Below, in pieces: positions 1 to 5,058 of a stretch of DNA of 5,076 bases. The stretch comes from Nitrospirota bacterium. Lineage in GTDB: Bacteria; Nitrospirota; UBA9217. The notes under the pieces are model-generated. The model made no database searches, was not told the DNA's origin, and saw only the letters and a list, made by a program, of their open reading frames with translations. Numbering within the stretch: the stretch's first letter is position 1; every line of letters starts with the position of its first letter. The stretch is taken from assembly GCA_021788515.1 (NCBI GenBank), contig JAJYKN010000158.1:1-5076 (forward strand). Reading direction: 5' to 3'. The translations under genes were made by a program, and so were the position numbers.

Positions 1-322
1 GAAGAACTTGCGTGCGAAAGCCTTTGGAGGAGGAACAATTTATCTTGGCCCGGACGCAAAGGACAATTTTTTCTGCGTCGGCGACGTTAATACCCGCTTT
101 ATCCGCGAGTTCCTGAAAAATGACGGGATCCCGCTGGTAGCTGAAGACCTCGGGGGAGAGCGGGCGCGCGTCATCCACTTCGTTTTTGAGGATTATGCGG
201 TCCACGTCAAGAAAATCGCGAAAACCTCGGCTTCGAGCCTGGTCCGGGAGGAACGGCAGTTCTGGCTCAAAACCATAGAGAAACAGGAAAAGTCAAAGGT
301 GCAGACAGACGTGTGGAAGTAG
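1..322 (+). CDS. cheD: Chemoreceptor glutamine deamidase CheD, 5'-truncated by window edge
   Basis: Only the C-terminal 106 codons are present; the reading frame is open to the left edge (first full codon at base 2) and ends with TAG at 320-322. CheD deamidates specific glutamines on chemoreceptors and, in some bacteria, works with the phosphatase CheC. The visible part shows the family's second half: an LRAKAFGGG stretch matching the usual LxAKxFGGA, a VNTRFIREFLKNDGIPLVAEDLGG segment (shown here in outline) equivalent to the G-x-x-N-x-x-x-x-x-x-L-x-x-x-G-I-P-x-x-A-E-D-x-G-G core, then the strand resembling GRxVxFxxxTGxVxVKKI. A C-terminal tail rich in Glu/Lys ends in DVWK, in the place where many CheD proteins end with a short VELF-type tail. 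The catalytic Cys/His/Thr residues lie upstream, outside the window, so activity cannot be judged. The TTG at base 8 is an internal Leu codon, not a start. It converges on the next gene with a 24-bp gap and no obvious terminator. Confidence 0.88.
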   Translation, partial: KNLRAKAFGGGTIYLGPDAKDNFFCVGDVNTRFIREFLKNDGIPLVAEDLGGERARVIHFVFEDYAVHVKKIAKTSASSLVREERQFWLKTIEKQEKSKVQTDVWK

Positions 323-346
323 CATCAGCGTCCCGGCTGCCCCAGT

Positions 347-1216
347 TCATTTTCCCGTGCTCAGGAACTTGTAGATAGCTGAAAAGTCCATTTCCCCCAA
401 TCCATTCTTTACCGCAAGAGCATACAACTCCTTTGTTGCATTGGCCAGCGGAAGCGGGACGCCGGTCTCGTAGGCCGTTTCCGCGGCAAGCTGCAGGTCT
501 TTGTGCATCCACTGGAGCGGAAACTCCGGGTCAAACTTTCCTGCTTCAAGCATGGGCCGCTTGAACGCCAGGAACGGAGCAACGACAGGGGAGGCGAGCA
601 ACGTTGTAAACAGCTGGTCCTTTGAGATCCCGAGCGATTCCCCGAGCACGATTGCCTCTGAAAACGCGACCATGGCCTGGGCAAGAATGATGTTGTTCAC
701 CATTTTCATCGACGTGCCCATGCCGTGCCCGCCCATGTGAAACACGGCCTTGCCCATTGCCTCGAAGAGCGGCCGCGCTTCCTCGACGTCCGCCTTCTCG
801 CCGCCAACGAAGAATAGCAGTTGCCCCTGCTCGGCCGGTCCCTTGGAGCCGGCGACCGGCGCGTCGATAAACCTGACCTTGCGCTGCTTTGCCTCCATTG
901 CCATGAGCTTCGAAAATGAAGGATTCACCGTGCTGCAATCGATCCAGAGAGACTGCGGAGCGAGACTTCCCAGGAAACCGTTCTTGTCCAAAAGCGCGGT
1001 TTCGGCCACTGCGTCGGGTTTTGAAAGCATGGTGATAACGATCTTGACCTGTCCTGCCAGATCAGCCGGCGTTTGCGCCCGCAACGCTCCCTGGGCGATG
1101 AGCGGTTCCGTTTTTTCCCTGCTTCTGTTGTAAACAACAAGCTCATGTCCTTTTTTTCGCAGGTTCGCTGCCATGCGGCTTCCCATGATGCCCAGCCCGA
1201 TAAAACCGATCTTCAT
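347..1216 (-). CDS. NAD(P)-dependent beta-hydroxyacid dehydrogenase, glyoxylate/succinic semialdehyde reductase-like
   Basis: The 289-residue product has the usual length and order of the 3-hydroxyisobutyrate dehydrogenase superfamily. The N-terminal Rossmann domain opens with GLGIMG at 7-12 for dinucleotide binding; the end of the second strand is YNRS (29-32), and Asn-Arg rather than Asp here usually favours NADPH. The substrate loop DAPVAGSKGPAEQGQL lies at 118-133. The catalytic lysine is K171 in GTSMKMVNN, with N174/N175 following, and a second conserved Lys-Asp pair is at 239-240 in the all-helical C-terminal domain. The AGSKGPAEQGQL form is that of the GLYR/gamma-hydroxybutyrate dehydrogenase branch known from Geobacter and plants, so reduction of glyoxylate and succinic semialdehyde in the cytosol is the likely activity; 3-hydroxyisobutyrate or tartronate semialdehyde remain alternatives. 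The ATG is supported by AGGAGG at 1222-1227, five bases upstream. It lies 45 bp downstream of the FecR/DUF6600 gene on the same strand and may be cotranscribed with it, though no functional link is evident. Confidence 0.88.
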   Translation of the reverse strand: MKIGFIGLGIMGSRMAANLRKKGHELVVYNRSREKTEPLIAQGALRAQTPADLAGQVKIVITMLSKPDAVAETALLDKNGFLGSLAPQSLWIDCSTVNPSFSKLMAMEAKQRKVRFIDAPVAGSKGPAEQGQLLFFVGGEKADVEEARPLFEAMGKAVFHMGGHGMGTSMKMVNNIILAQAMVAFSEAIVLGESLGISKDQLFTTLLASPVVAPFLAFKRPMLEAGKFDPEFPLQWMHKDLQLAAETAYETGVPLPLANATKELYALAVKNGLGEMDFSAIYKFLSTGK

Positions 1217-1221
1217 AGAAT

Positions 1222-1227
1222 CCTCCT
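1222..1227 (-). promoter_or_regulatory. Ribosome binding site of the beta-hydroxyacid dehydrogenase
   Basis: Minus-strand AGGAGG sits five bases before the ATG at 1216-1214. It fixes this start, which also places the Rossmann GxGxxG at residue 7, as expected. Confidence 0.8.
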
Positions 1228-1232
1228 GAGTG

Positions 1233-1249
1233 GCAGCCTCTCCGGCTGC
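1233..1249. other. Perfect 6-bp hairpin between the FecR/DUF6600 gene and the dehydrogenase gene
   Basis: GCAGCC (1233-1238) and GGCTGC (1244-1249) form a perfect GC-rich stem with a five-base loop. On the plus strand it is followed by TTTT (1250-1253), which gives a short terminator-like tail but no gene on that strand would use it. On the minus strand, the direction of both flanking genes, the stem ends six bases before the AGGAGG of the dehydrogenase gene and has no T-tract after it. It may therefore stabilise or separate the two cistrons, or tune ribosome access, rather than end transcription. The structure is seen in sequence; the role is inferred. Confidence 0.55.
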
Positions 1250-1261
1250 TTTTGCCAGGGT

Positions 1262-2872
1262 TCAGCGGCCCTGTTGACGTTCCTGACGTCCTTCCCGGCC
1301 ATCGCCTTGAACCGCCTTCTGCGGCTGCTGTACCGGTTTTCTGATGATGATCCGGGGTTCACGTATTTTCCTGATCGGAAGATTTTCCGGCGGTTGCGAT
1401 CTGAACACCGACGCTCCCCGTTCCCGTATCAAGGGACGTTCGTTCCTCATTTCTTCCGGCCGGATCCTGCGGAACCGTGCCGGCGGAAGGGCTTGCGGAG
1501 AAGAAGGCCGGTTCACGATCGTCGGCGGCGCGGCAACGGGCCGCTCCGGCCGCACTTGGGGCCTGTTTTCCCTGTTTGCCGGGCGCACCCGTTCCTGCCC
1601 GGGAACCTGATGTTGCCCCTGATTGCTCCTTTCGGGCGCCAGGAAGATCGGCATGCGCGGTTTTTCCCGGGGCGGGACGATGTCGATGGTTGCCCCGGGA
1701 CGGTGTCTTGTTTCCGTAAAGGGGTTCTCATTGATCCTGACCGGCGCCCGTCTTCCCGTGCCAAAGGTGTCCCGCCGCGCGACGACGACTGCGTTGGTCA
1801 CCCCGGCGTTGACGTAGGTCCGGTTCGCCACGATTGTGTTGATATTGACGTTGGTGATATTCCTGCTCCAGGGGCCGTAATAACCGTAGCCATAATAAAT
1901 CTCTCCTGGAGCGAGCGGCACCCACGCCACATAGGTCGGTGTGACGACCCAGCCCACGTATCCGGGACTCCAGTATGCGGCGCCGGCTGCCGGCGGGACC
2001 CAGCACCAGCCGCGGGACGCAATGAAGACCCAGCGCCCGTAATGGCAAGGCGCCCAGCACCAGGGATCTCGGGCGATCCAGACGTAATTGCCGTGAATCC
2101 AGACCCAATTGCCGACGGTATAGGGCGCCCACGTCGACACAACGACCGTGGGAGTCCAGACATAGCCGTAGTCGCTTACATAGTCCCATTGTCCGTTGCT
2201 GTCGAAATCGGAAGAATATTCATGAAGTTCGTCAGGCAAATACCGGGAGCTGTCGCCCCAGGCGGTCAGACGCCGGTCGCGGTCAATGTTCCACTGTTCC
2301 CAACCGTCGGGTGGGCTGATGGGTGCAAGATCTGCGGCATCTTCACCCCGGATCGTCAAGGTGTTCCCTGCGCTGACGTGAGTAGCGCCGGTCCTGCTCT
2401 CGGCAACGGCGTCCCCTTTGAGCACCGAGACCTCAAGCACATTGTCTTCAGACACATCGATCAGCATGATGGAATTATCGTAGCTGCGGAGCGACGATTG
2501 CGGCGTGTCGACCTGGACGGTCTGTATCCCGCTCCTGCGGTTGTTGATGTAGACATGGCCCTGGTCGAGATAGAACTGGGCCGAGTCAGGAGAAATGGTC
2601 AGGATGTCGAGGGCCGTGTTGCTGTCCATGCGCGCATAGACGCCGCCGCGGATCTGAAGTTCCGCCTTGCTGTTGCCGGCGACCCAGATCCGGTCCCCCT
2701 CGTTCAGCGGCAGATTGACCTCGGCTGCTGTCCAGTCCGTGGAGTCCTTGATCAGGACCTGCACATCACCTTCGATCAGGCTCAGCCGGACCAGCCCGAG
2801 GTCCTCGGAGAAGGCAAATACCGGATGCAACACCAGGAAAACGAACAGCATGACTTGGCCAAAGATTCTCAC
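1262..2872 (-). CDS. Secreted FecR-domain protein with DUF6600-type Trp/Tyr-rich region
   Basis: A 536-residue exported protein of unknown function. Residues 1-22 form a signal peptide (MRIFGQVMLF, then a hydrophobic core ending HPVFAFS). Residues about 28-175 resemble a FecR domain: an LxEGDVQVL strand, LPLNEGDRIWV (54-64), repeated beta strands, then VLKGDAVAES and VSAGNTLTI. Residues about 190-335 are the aromatic DUF6600-type segment, with WTP, WAPY (248-251), GNWVWIHGNYVWI (254-266), PWCWAPCHYGRW (270-281) and GWCWVPP (288-294); a typical NITNVNIN stretch follows at 338-345. The tail from about 372 to 536 is rich in Arg, Pro, Glu and Gln and is probably disordered and strongly basic. There is no transmembrane helix after the signal peptide and no neighbouring ECF sigma gene, so a classic anti-sigma role as in FecR of ferric citrate uptake is unlikely. 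A periplasmic, surface or secreted location is inferred. The start is GTG, chosen because AAGGAGG lies six bases upstream. Confidence 0.85.
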   Translation of the reverse strand: MRIFGQVMLFVFLVLHPVFAFSEDLGLVRLSLIEGDVQVLIKDSTDWTAAEVNLPLNEGDRIWVAGNSKAELQIRGGVYARMDSNTALDILTISPDSAQFYLDQGHVYINNRRSGIQTVQVDTPQSSLRSYDNSIMLIDVSEDNVLEVSVLKGDAVAESRTGATHVSAGNTLTIRGEDAADLAPISPPDGWEQWNIDRDRRLTAWGDSSRYLPDELHEYSSDFDSNGQWDYVSDYGYVWTPTVVVSTWAPYTVGNWVWIHGNYVWIARDPWCWAPCHYGRWVFIASRGWCWVPPAAGAAYWSPGYVGWVVTPTYVAWVPLAPGEIYYGYGYYGPWSRNITNVNINTIVANRTYVNAGVTNAVVVARRDTFGTGRRAPVRINENPFTETRHRPGATIDIVPPREKPRMPIFLAPERSNQGQHQVPGQERVRPANRENRPQVRPERPVAAPPTIVNRPSSPQALPPARFRRIRPEEMRNERPLIRERGASVFRSQPPENLPIRKIREPRIIIRKPVQQPQKAVQGDGREGRQERQQGR

Positions 2873-2878
2873 AGTAGG

Positions 2879-2885
2879 CCTCCTT
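2879..2885 (-). promoter_or_regulatory. Ribosome binding site deciding a GTG start
   Basis: Minus-strand AAGGAGG, a near-perfect Shine-Dalgarno, lies six bases before GTG at 2872-2870. The next in-frame ATG is codon 8, inside the signal peptide and with the Shine-Dalgarno too far away, so GTG is preferred. Confidence 0.8.
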
Positions 2886-2906
2886 ATCCATTCCCTCTTT
2901 TCATAT

Positions 2907-2936
2907 ATTCTACCTTATTAGACAATGAATTGTCCA
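2907..2936 (-). promoter_or_regulatory. Sigma70-type promoter candidate for the FecR/DUF6600 gene
   Basis: Minus-strand TGGACA (2936-2931) as -35 and TAGAAT (2912-2907) as -10 are separated by 18 bases. Transcription would begin near 2900 and give a leader of roughly 28 bases containing the AAGGAGG. The palindrome at 2921-2934 lies in the spacer and overlaps the -35. The match is by eye and not scored. Confidence 0.5.
2921..2934. promoter_or_regulatory. Operator-like inverted repeat GACAAT-N2-ATTGTC
   Basis: Perfect six-base arms separated by GA lie between the -35 and -10 of the minus-strand promoter and overlap the -35. A further ATTGTC half-site is at 3002-3007, touching the -10 of the plus-strand ChaN-like gene. 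A repressor bound here would block the FecR/DUF6600 promoter. The regulator is unknown; the site does not fit a Fur box well. Confidence 0.35.
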
Positions 2937-2954
2937 TGCGGTTGAATGGGACCC

Positions 2955-2966
2955 GCGGAATTCCGC
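2955..2966. repeat. 12-bp perfect palindrome in the divergent intergenic region
   Basis: GCGGAATTCCGC reads identically on both strands and is followed on the plus strand by TCTTTTTT (2967-2974). It could be a protein-binding site between the two divergent promoters. It could also be a minimal terminator (GCGG stem, AATT loop, T-tract) that stops antisense plus-strand transcripts before the ChaN-like promoter. The four-pair stem is weak for a terminator, so the role is open. Confidence 0.35.
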
Positions 2967-2983
2967 TCTTTTTTGCACTTCCC

Positions 2984-3012
2984 TTGACTTTGTGTCCGCA
3001 AATTGTCAGAAT
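2984..3012 (+). promoter_or_regulatory. Sigma70-type promoter candidate for the ChaN-like gene
   Basis: TTGACT (2984-2989) as -35 and CAGAAT (3007-3012) as -10 are separated by exactly 17 bases. The expected transcription start, about seven bases past the -10, falls at 3019, the A of the gene's ATG. That implies a leaderless or nearly leaderless message and agrees with the lack of any Shine-Dalgarno upstream of that ATG. Confidence 0.5.
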
Positions 3013-3018
3013 TATTGT

Positions 3019-3864
3019 ATGAAAGCAAAATTTCCCATAGCCCTGTCTATCATCGCCCTGAGCGTCGCTGTCGGCGTGGGCATGGACCGTTCGAGCGAAG
3101 TCTTGCGCGTAAAAGACGGGAAGACGATGTCCTTCGACCGGATGATTCAGGACGTCAAAAAGGCAGATATCATTCTTGTCGGCGAGGTCCATGACATGCC
3201 GGAGCACCATCAACTGGAACTTGAAGTCATCCGGGCGTTCCATGGAGCCGATGCGCCTCTCGTTGTCGGTCTTGAAATGTTCAGGGCCGACAGCCAGCAA
3301 TCGCTCGATGAGTGGGTGAAGGGGGCGATGCCAATGGACAAGTTCCTGCCCGTGTATTACGACAACTGGCGCGAGGCCTGGCCTCTGTATAAGAACATCT
3401 TTTCCTATGCCCGTGAACACACGATTCCCCTGATCGGGCTGAACATTCCGGACAAGATCGCCGAAACAGTTGCTCAGCGGGGATTCACATCACTCACGGC
3501 AGACGAAAAAAAACAGCTCCCGCCGGAGATCAGCTGTGATATCGACCCGACATACATGGAATTTATCAAAAAAGCCTATGCCGGCCACGCGCGAAGGGAC
3601 GAGGGAAAATTCCTGAATTTTTGTGAAGCGCAGATGGTGTGGGACAAGTCCATGGCCTGGCATCTTGTTACGTACCTGAATAATCATCCGGGCAAGACGG
3701 TAATTGTTCTTGCGGGAGTGGGACATGCGTGGAAACGCGGGATTCCCGAGCAGGTTGCGAAACTTTCGAAATATAAAACTGCCGTTATTGTGCCTGTCAT
3801 CCCCGGCCAGGTAGAACCGGACAGCGTTACGATCCACGATGCGGATTATGTCGTGCTGCGTTGA
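3019..3864 (+). CDS. ChaN-like haem-binding-uptake family protein (PF04187/DUF399), exported
   Basis: A 281-residue protein of the ChaN family, whose characterised member in Campylobacter jejuni is an iron-regulated lipoprotein that binds haem. Residues 1-21 look like a signal peptide or N-terminal anchor (MKAKF then a hydrophobic stretch to GVG). There is no lipobox cysteine, so unlike ChaN it is probably not a lipoprotein. Family motifs follow in order: IILVGEVHDMPEHHQLELE at 51-69 (E56, H58, H63, H64), VGLEMF at 83-88, YDNW at 114-117, IGLNIP at 139-144, FCEAQMVWDKSMA at 201-213, VLAGVGHAWKRGIP at 230-243 (H236), and a C-terminal DYVVLR end. The GEVHD and GHAWKRGIP motifs are the most diagnostic. 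ATG 3019 is chosen because it begins the signal peptide; there is no ribosome binding site, and a GTG at 2992 would lie inside the promoter spacer. It is transcribed divergently from the FecR/DUF6600 gene. Haem or iron handling at the periplasm is plausible but not shown by sequence alone. Confidence 0.82.
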   Translation: MKAKFPIALSIIALSVAVGVGMDRSSEVLRVKDGKTMSFDRMIQDVKKADIILVGEVHDMPEHHQLELEVIRAFHGADAPLVVGLEMFRADSQQSLDEWVKGAMPMDKFLPVYYDNWREAWPLYKNIFSYAREHTIPLIGLNIPDKIAETVAQRGFTSLTADEKKQLPPEISCDIDPTYMEFIKKAYAGHARRDEGKFLNFCEAQMVWDKSMAWHLVTYLNNHPGKTVIVLAGVGHAWKRGIPEQVAKLSKYKTAVIVPVIPGQVEPDSVTIHDADYVVLR

Positions 3865-3887
3865 TTCGCACATCCATCCCGTGCTTG

Positions 3888-3914
3888 AAAAAGCCAGGGG
3901 GGCACTCTCCGGCT
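3888..3914 (-). terminator. Intrinsic terminator candidate after the GYD-dienelactone hydrolase operon
   Basis: Read on the minus strand, AGCCGG (3914-3909) pairs with CTGGCT (3897-3892), with one G-T wobble and partial pairing further in, around an interrupted C-rich loop. It is followed at once by the T-run opposite 3892-3888 and then C. It lies 17 bases past the TGA of the dienelactone hydrolase gene. On the plus strand it has no T-tract, so it would not serve the convergent ChaN-like gene. Confidence 0.5.
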
Positions 3915-3930
3915 CATCGTCGGAAGGGCA

Positions 3931-4713
3931 TCACCAGAAGATCTCTCCAAAGAAATCCTTCATGACTTCCCAGGACCGTTTATCCGCCTTCTCATTGTAG
4001 GCCGCTCCCCGGGAATTGTCAGATCCGTTCTCCGGATTGGTGAAGCCGTGCACGGCATTGCCGTAGCTCACCAGGTACCAGTCAATGCCGGCTTTGCGCA
4101 TCTCGTCTTCGAAGGCAATCACCTGGTCAGGCTTGACCGAGGGATCATCGGCGCCGGAGAGCGCCGCGACCTTGGCCTTGATGTGTTTCGCATCATCAGG
4201 ATTCGGCGTGGCAAGCCCGCCGTGGAAGCTTACAACGCCGGCAAGATCGGCGCCGCTCCTGGCAAGTTCCAGGACGGTTGTTCCGCCGAAGCAGTATCCG
4301 ATGGCGGCGATGCGTTTCTGATCAACGTGAAGATCCTTCTTCAGAACGTCCAGACCTGCGGTCGCGCGGGCGCGAAGCAGGTTTCTGTCGTTCCCGCTGC
4401 GAAACTTTCCCGCGAGTGCCATGGCTTCCTGGGGCGTTTTCGCCCGGATGCCCTTGCCGTAAATGTCGGCTGCAAAAGCGACGTAGCCGAGCTGCGCTAT
4501 CTGCTCCGTACGTCTTTTAATATAGTCATTAATACCCCACCACTCGTGGACTATGAGCACGCCCGGTCGAATTCCCTTTATGGTTTCGTCATAGGCCAGG
4601 TAGCCTTCGAGCGTTGCGTCTCCCTCCTTGTATTCAATCGATTCCGTGTGGATGTCCTCATGAGCTTTCGTGGCGAGAATAAAAGCGAACAGGAGCGGGA
4701 AAAGGGAATACAT
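3931..4713 (-). CDS. Dienelactone hydrolase family protein, apparently exported
   Basis: A 260-residue alpha/beta hydrolase of the DLH family (PF01738). The catalytic triad is visible: nucleophile C141 in GYCFGG (139-144), acid D190 (or D189) in SGADDPSV, and H222 in AVHGFTNP. The HEWWGIND motif at 56-63 carries the Glu (E57) that in carboxymethylenebutenolidase interacts with the cysteine, and GYVAFAADIYGKG at 76-88 is the usual strand and loop after it. About 17 hydrophobic residues precede the domain (MYSLFPLLFAFILATKA), suggesting Sec export with cleavage near A17, although the N-terminus lacks the normal Lys/Arg. Characterised cytosolic DLHs open dienelactone in chloroaromatic breakdown; this exported branch with no aromatic-degradation neighbours more likely acts on another ester or lactone, substrate unknown. 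The ATG is backed by GAGGA at 4721-4725, seven bases upstream. It follows the GYD gene by ten bases in one operon. Confidence 0.87.
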   Translation of the reverse strand: MYSLFPLLFAFILATKAHEDIHTESIEYKEGDATLEGYLAYDETIKGIRPGVLIVHEWWGINDYIKRRTEQIAQLGYVAFAADIYGKGIRAKTPQEAMALAGKFRSGNDRNLLRARATAGLDVLKKDLHVDQKRIAAIGYCFGGTTVLELARSGADLAGVVSFHGGLATPNPDDAKHIKAKVAALSGADDPSVKPDQVIAFEDEMRKAGIDWYLVSYGNAVHGFTNPENGSDNSRGAAYNEKADKRSWEVMKDFFGEIFW

Positions 4714-4720
4714 GGCGATA

Positions 4721-4725
4721 TCCTC
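4721..4725 (-). promoter_or_regulatory. Ribosome binding site overlapping the upstream stop codon
   Basis: Minus-strand GAGGA (4725-4721) lies seven bases before the dienelactone hydrolase ATG and shares two bases with the TGA stop (4726-4724) of the GYD gene. A ribosome ending the first gene sits on the second gene's entry site, so translational coupling is likely. Confidence 0.65.
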
Positions 4726-5008
4726 ACTTTATTTTTTTTATGAACTCGTCAATAGATATCGCGGGAAGCGACATGAGATGGACTGATCCCCGGGAGCCAA
4801 TTTCAACGGACATCTTCATGACGGTCTCGTTGTCCGGCGCTTCGACAATATTCACGAAATCGTAGGAACCCAGGAGCGCGTACTGTTTGTGGATCTTGAC
4901 GCCCATGGTCTCGATCTCCCGGTTTACTTCAAGGATCCGCTCGGGTTTCTGCTTGATCGTCCTTCTGCCTTCGTCGGTTAAGTTGCTCAGGATCACATAG
5001 TACGGCAT
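4724..5008 (-). CDS. GYD domain protein (PF08734)
   Basis: A 94-residue protein spanning one complete GYD domain, of typical length for the family and with no signal peptide or membrane segment. Visible family features are the first strand YYVILSNLTDEGRRTIK (3-19), a helix around PERILEVNREIE (22-33), GVKIHKQYALLGSYDFV (36-52) with the conserved G-x-Y-D at 47-50, VEAPDNETVMKMS (55-67), and the end SLPAISIDEFIKKIK (80-94). These proteins are small ferredoxin-like-fold cytosolic proteins with no established biochemical role; a dimeric binding function resembling other dimeric alpha-beta-barrel proteins is only an inference. It is the first gene of a two-gene operon with the dienelactone hydrolase (ten-base gap, overlapping Shine-Dalgarno). 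The ATG is supported by GAGGAGG (5023-5017), eight bases upstream. Confidence 0.88.
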   Translation of the reverse strand: MPYYVILSNLTDEGRRTIKQKPERILEVNREIETMGVKIHKQYALLGSYDFVNIVEAPDNETVMKMSVEIGSRGSVHLMSLPAISIDEFIKKIK

Positions 5009-5016
5009 GGCATTAT

Positions 5017-5032
5017 CCTCCTCATCGATGAG
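5017..5032 (-). promoter_or_regulatory. GYD gene ribosome binding site overlapped by a 12-bp palindrome
   Basis: Minus-strand GAGGAGG (5023-5017) is the Shine-Dalgarno. It overlaps by three bases a perfect 12-bp palindrome, CTCATCGATGAG, at 5021-5032. In RNA the palindrome could fold as CUCA-UCGA-UGAG, whose 3' arm would cover the first bases of the ribosome site, or the DNA could bind a protein. Both roles are inferred. Confidence 0.45.
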
Positions 5033-5058
5033 ATTGTCGTCATGGCAGCCTGCTGATA

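Noticed and set aside
323..346. Possible bidirectional terminator between cheD and the dehydrogenase gene.
   Set aside because: Only a four-base CAGC/GCTG pairing (326-339) is present, with no T-run on either strand.
2916..2936. Possible Fur box around GACAATGAATTGTC, tempting because of the adjacent ChaN-like gene.
   Set aside because: The arms and spacing (six-two-six) do not fit the GATAATGATAATCATTATC consensus or the 7-1-7 form well; I keep it only as an unassigned inverted repeat.
2992..3018. Alternative GTG start nine codons upstream for the ChaN-like protein.
   Set aside because: It lies within the -35/-10 spacer of the best promoter, has no Shine-Dalgarno, and would add a polar Cys-containing segment before the signal peptide.
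1073..3022. A 649-codon open frame on the plus strand across the FecR/DUF6600 gene.
   Set aside because: Its codons are exactly in register with the antisense of the minus-strand gene, so it stays open simply because that gene uses no TTA, CTA or TCA codons. The translation is Arg/Pro-rich, shows no recognisable domain and has no ribosome binding site, whereas the minus frame has a signal peptide and clear domains.
3868..3892. Possible terminator for the ChaN-like gene (GCAC/GTGC stem).
   Set aside because: The stem is four pairs with a nine-base loop and is followed by TTGAAAAA, not a T-tract on the plus strand.
4048..4743. A 231-codon plus-strand open frame over the dienelactone hydrolase.
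   Set aside because: It is antisense to a gene with an intact catalytic triad, a Shine-Dalgarno and family-wide motifs; the plus-strand translation resembles no known family.
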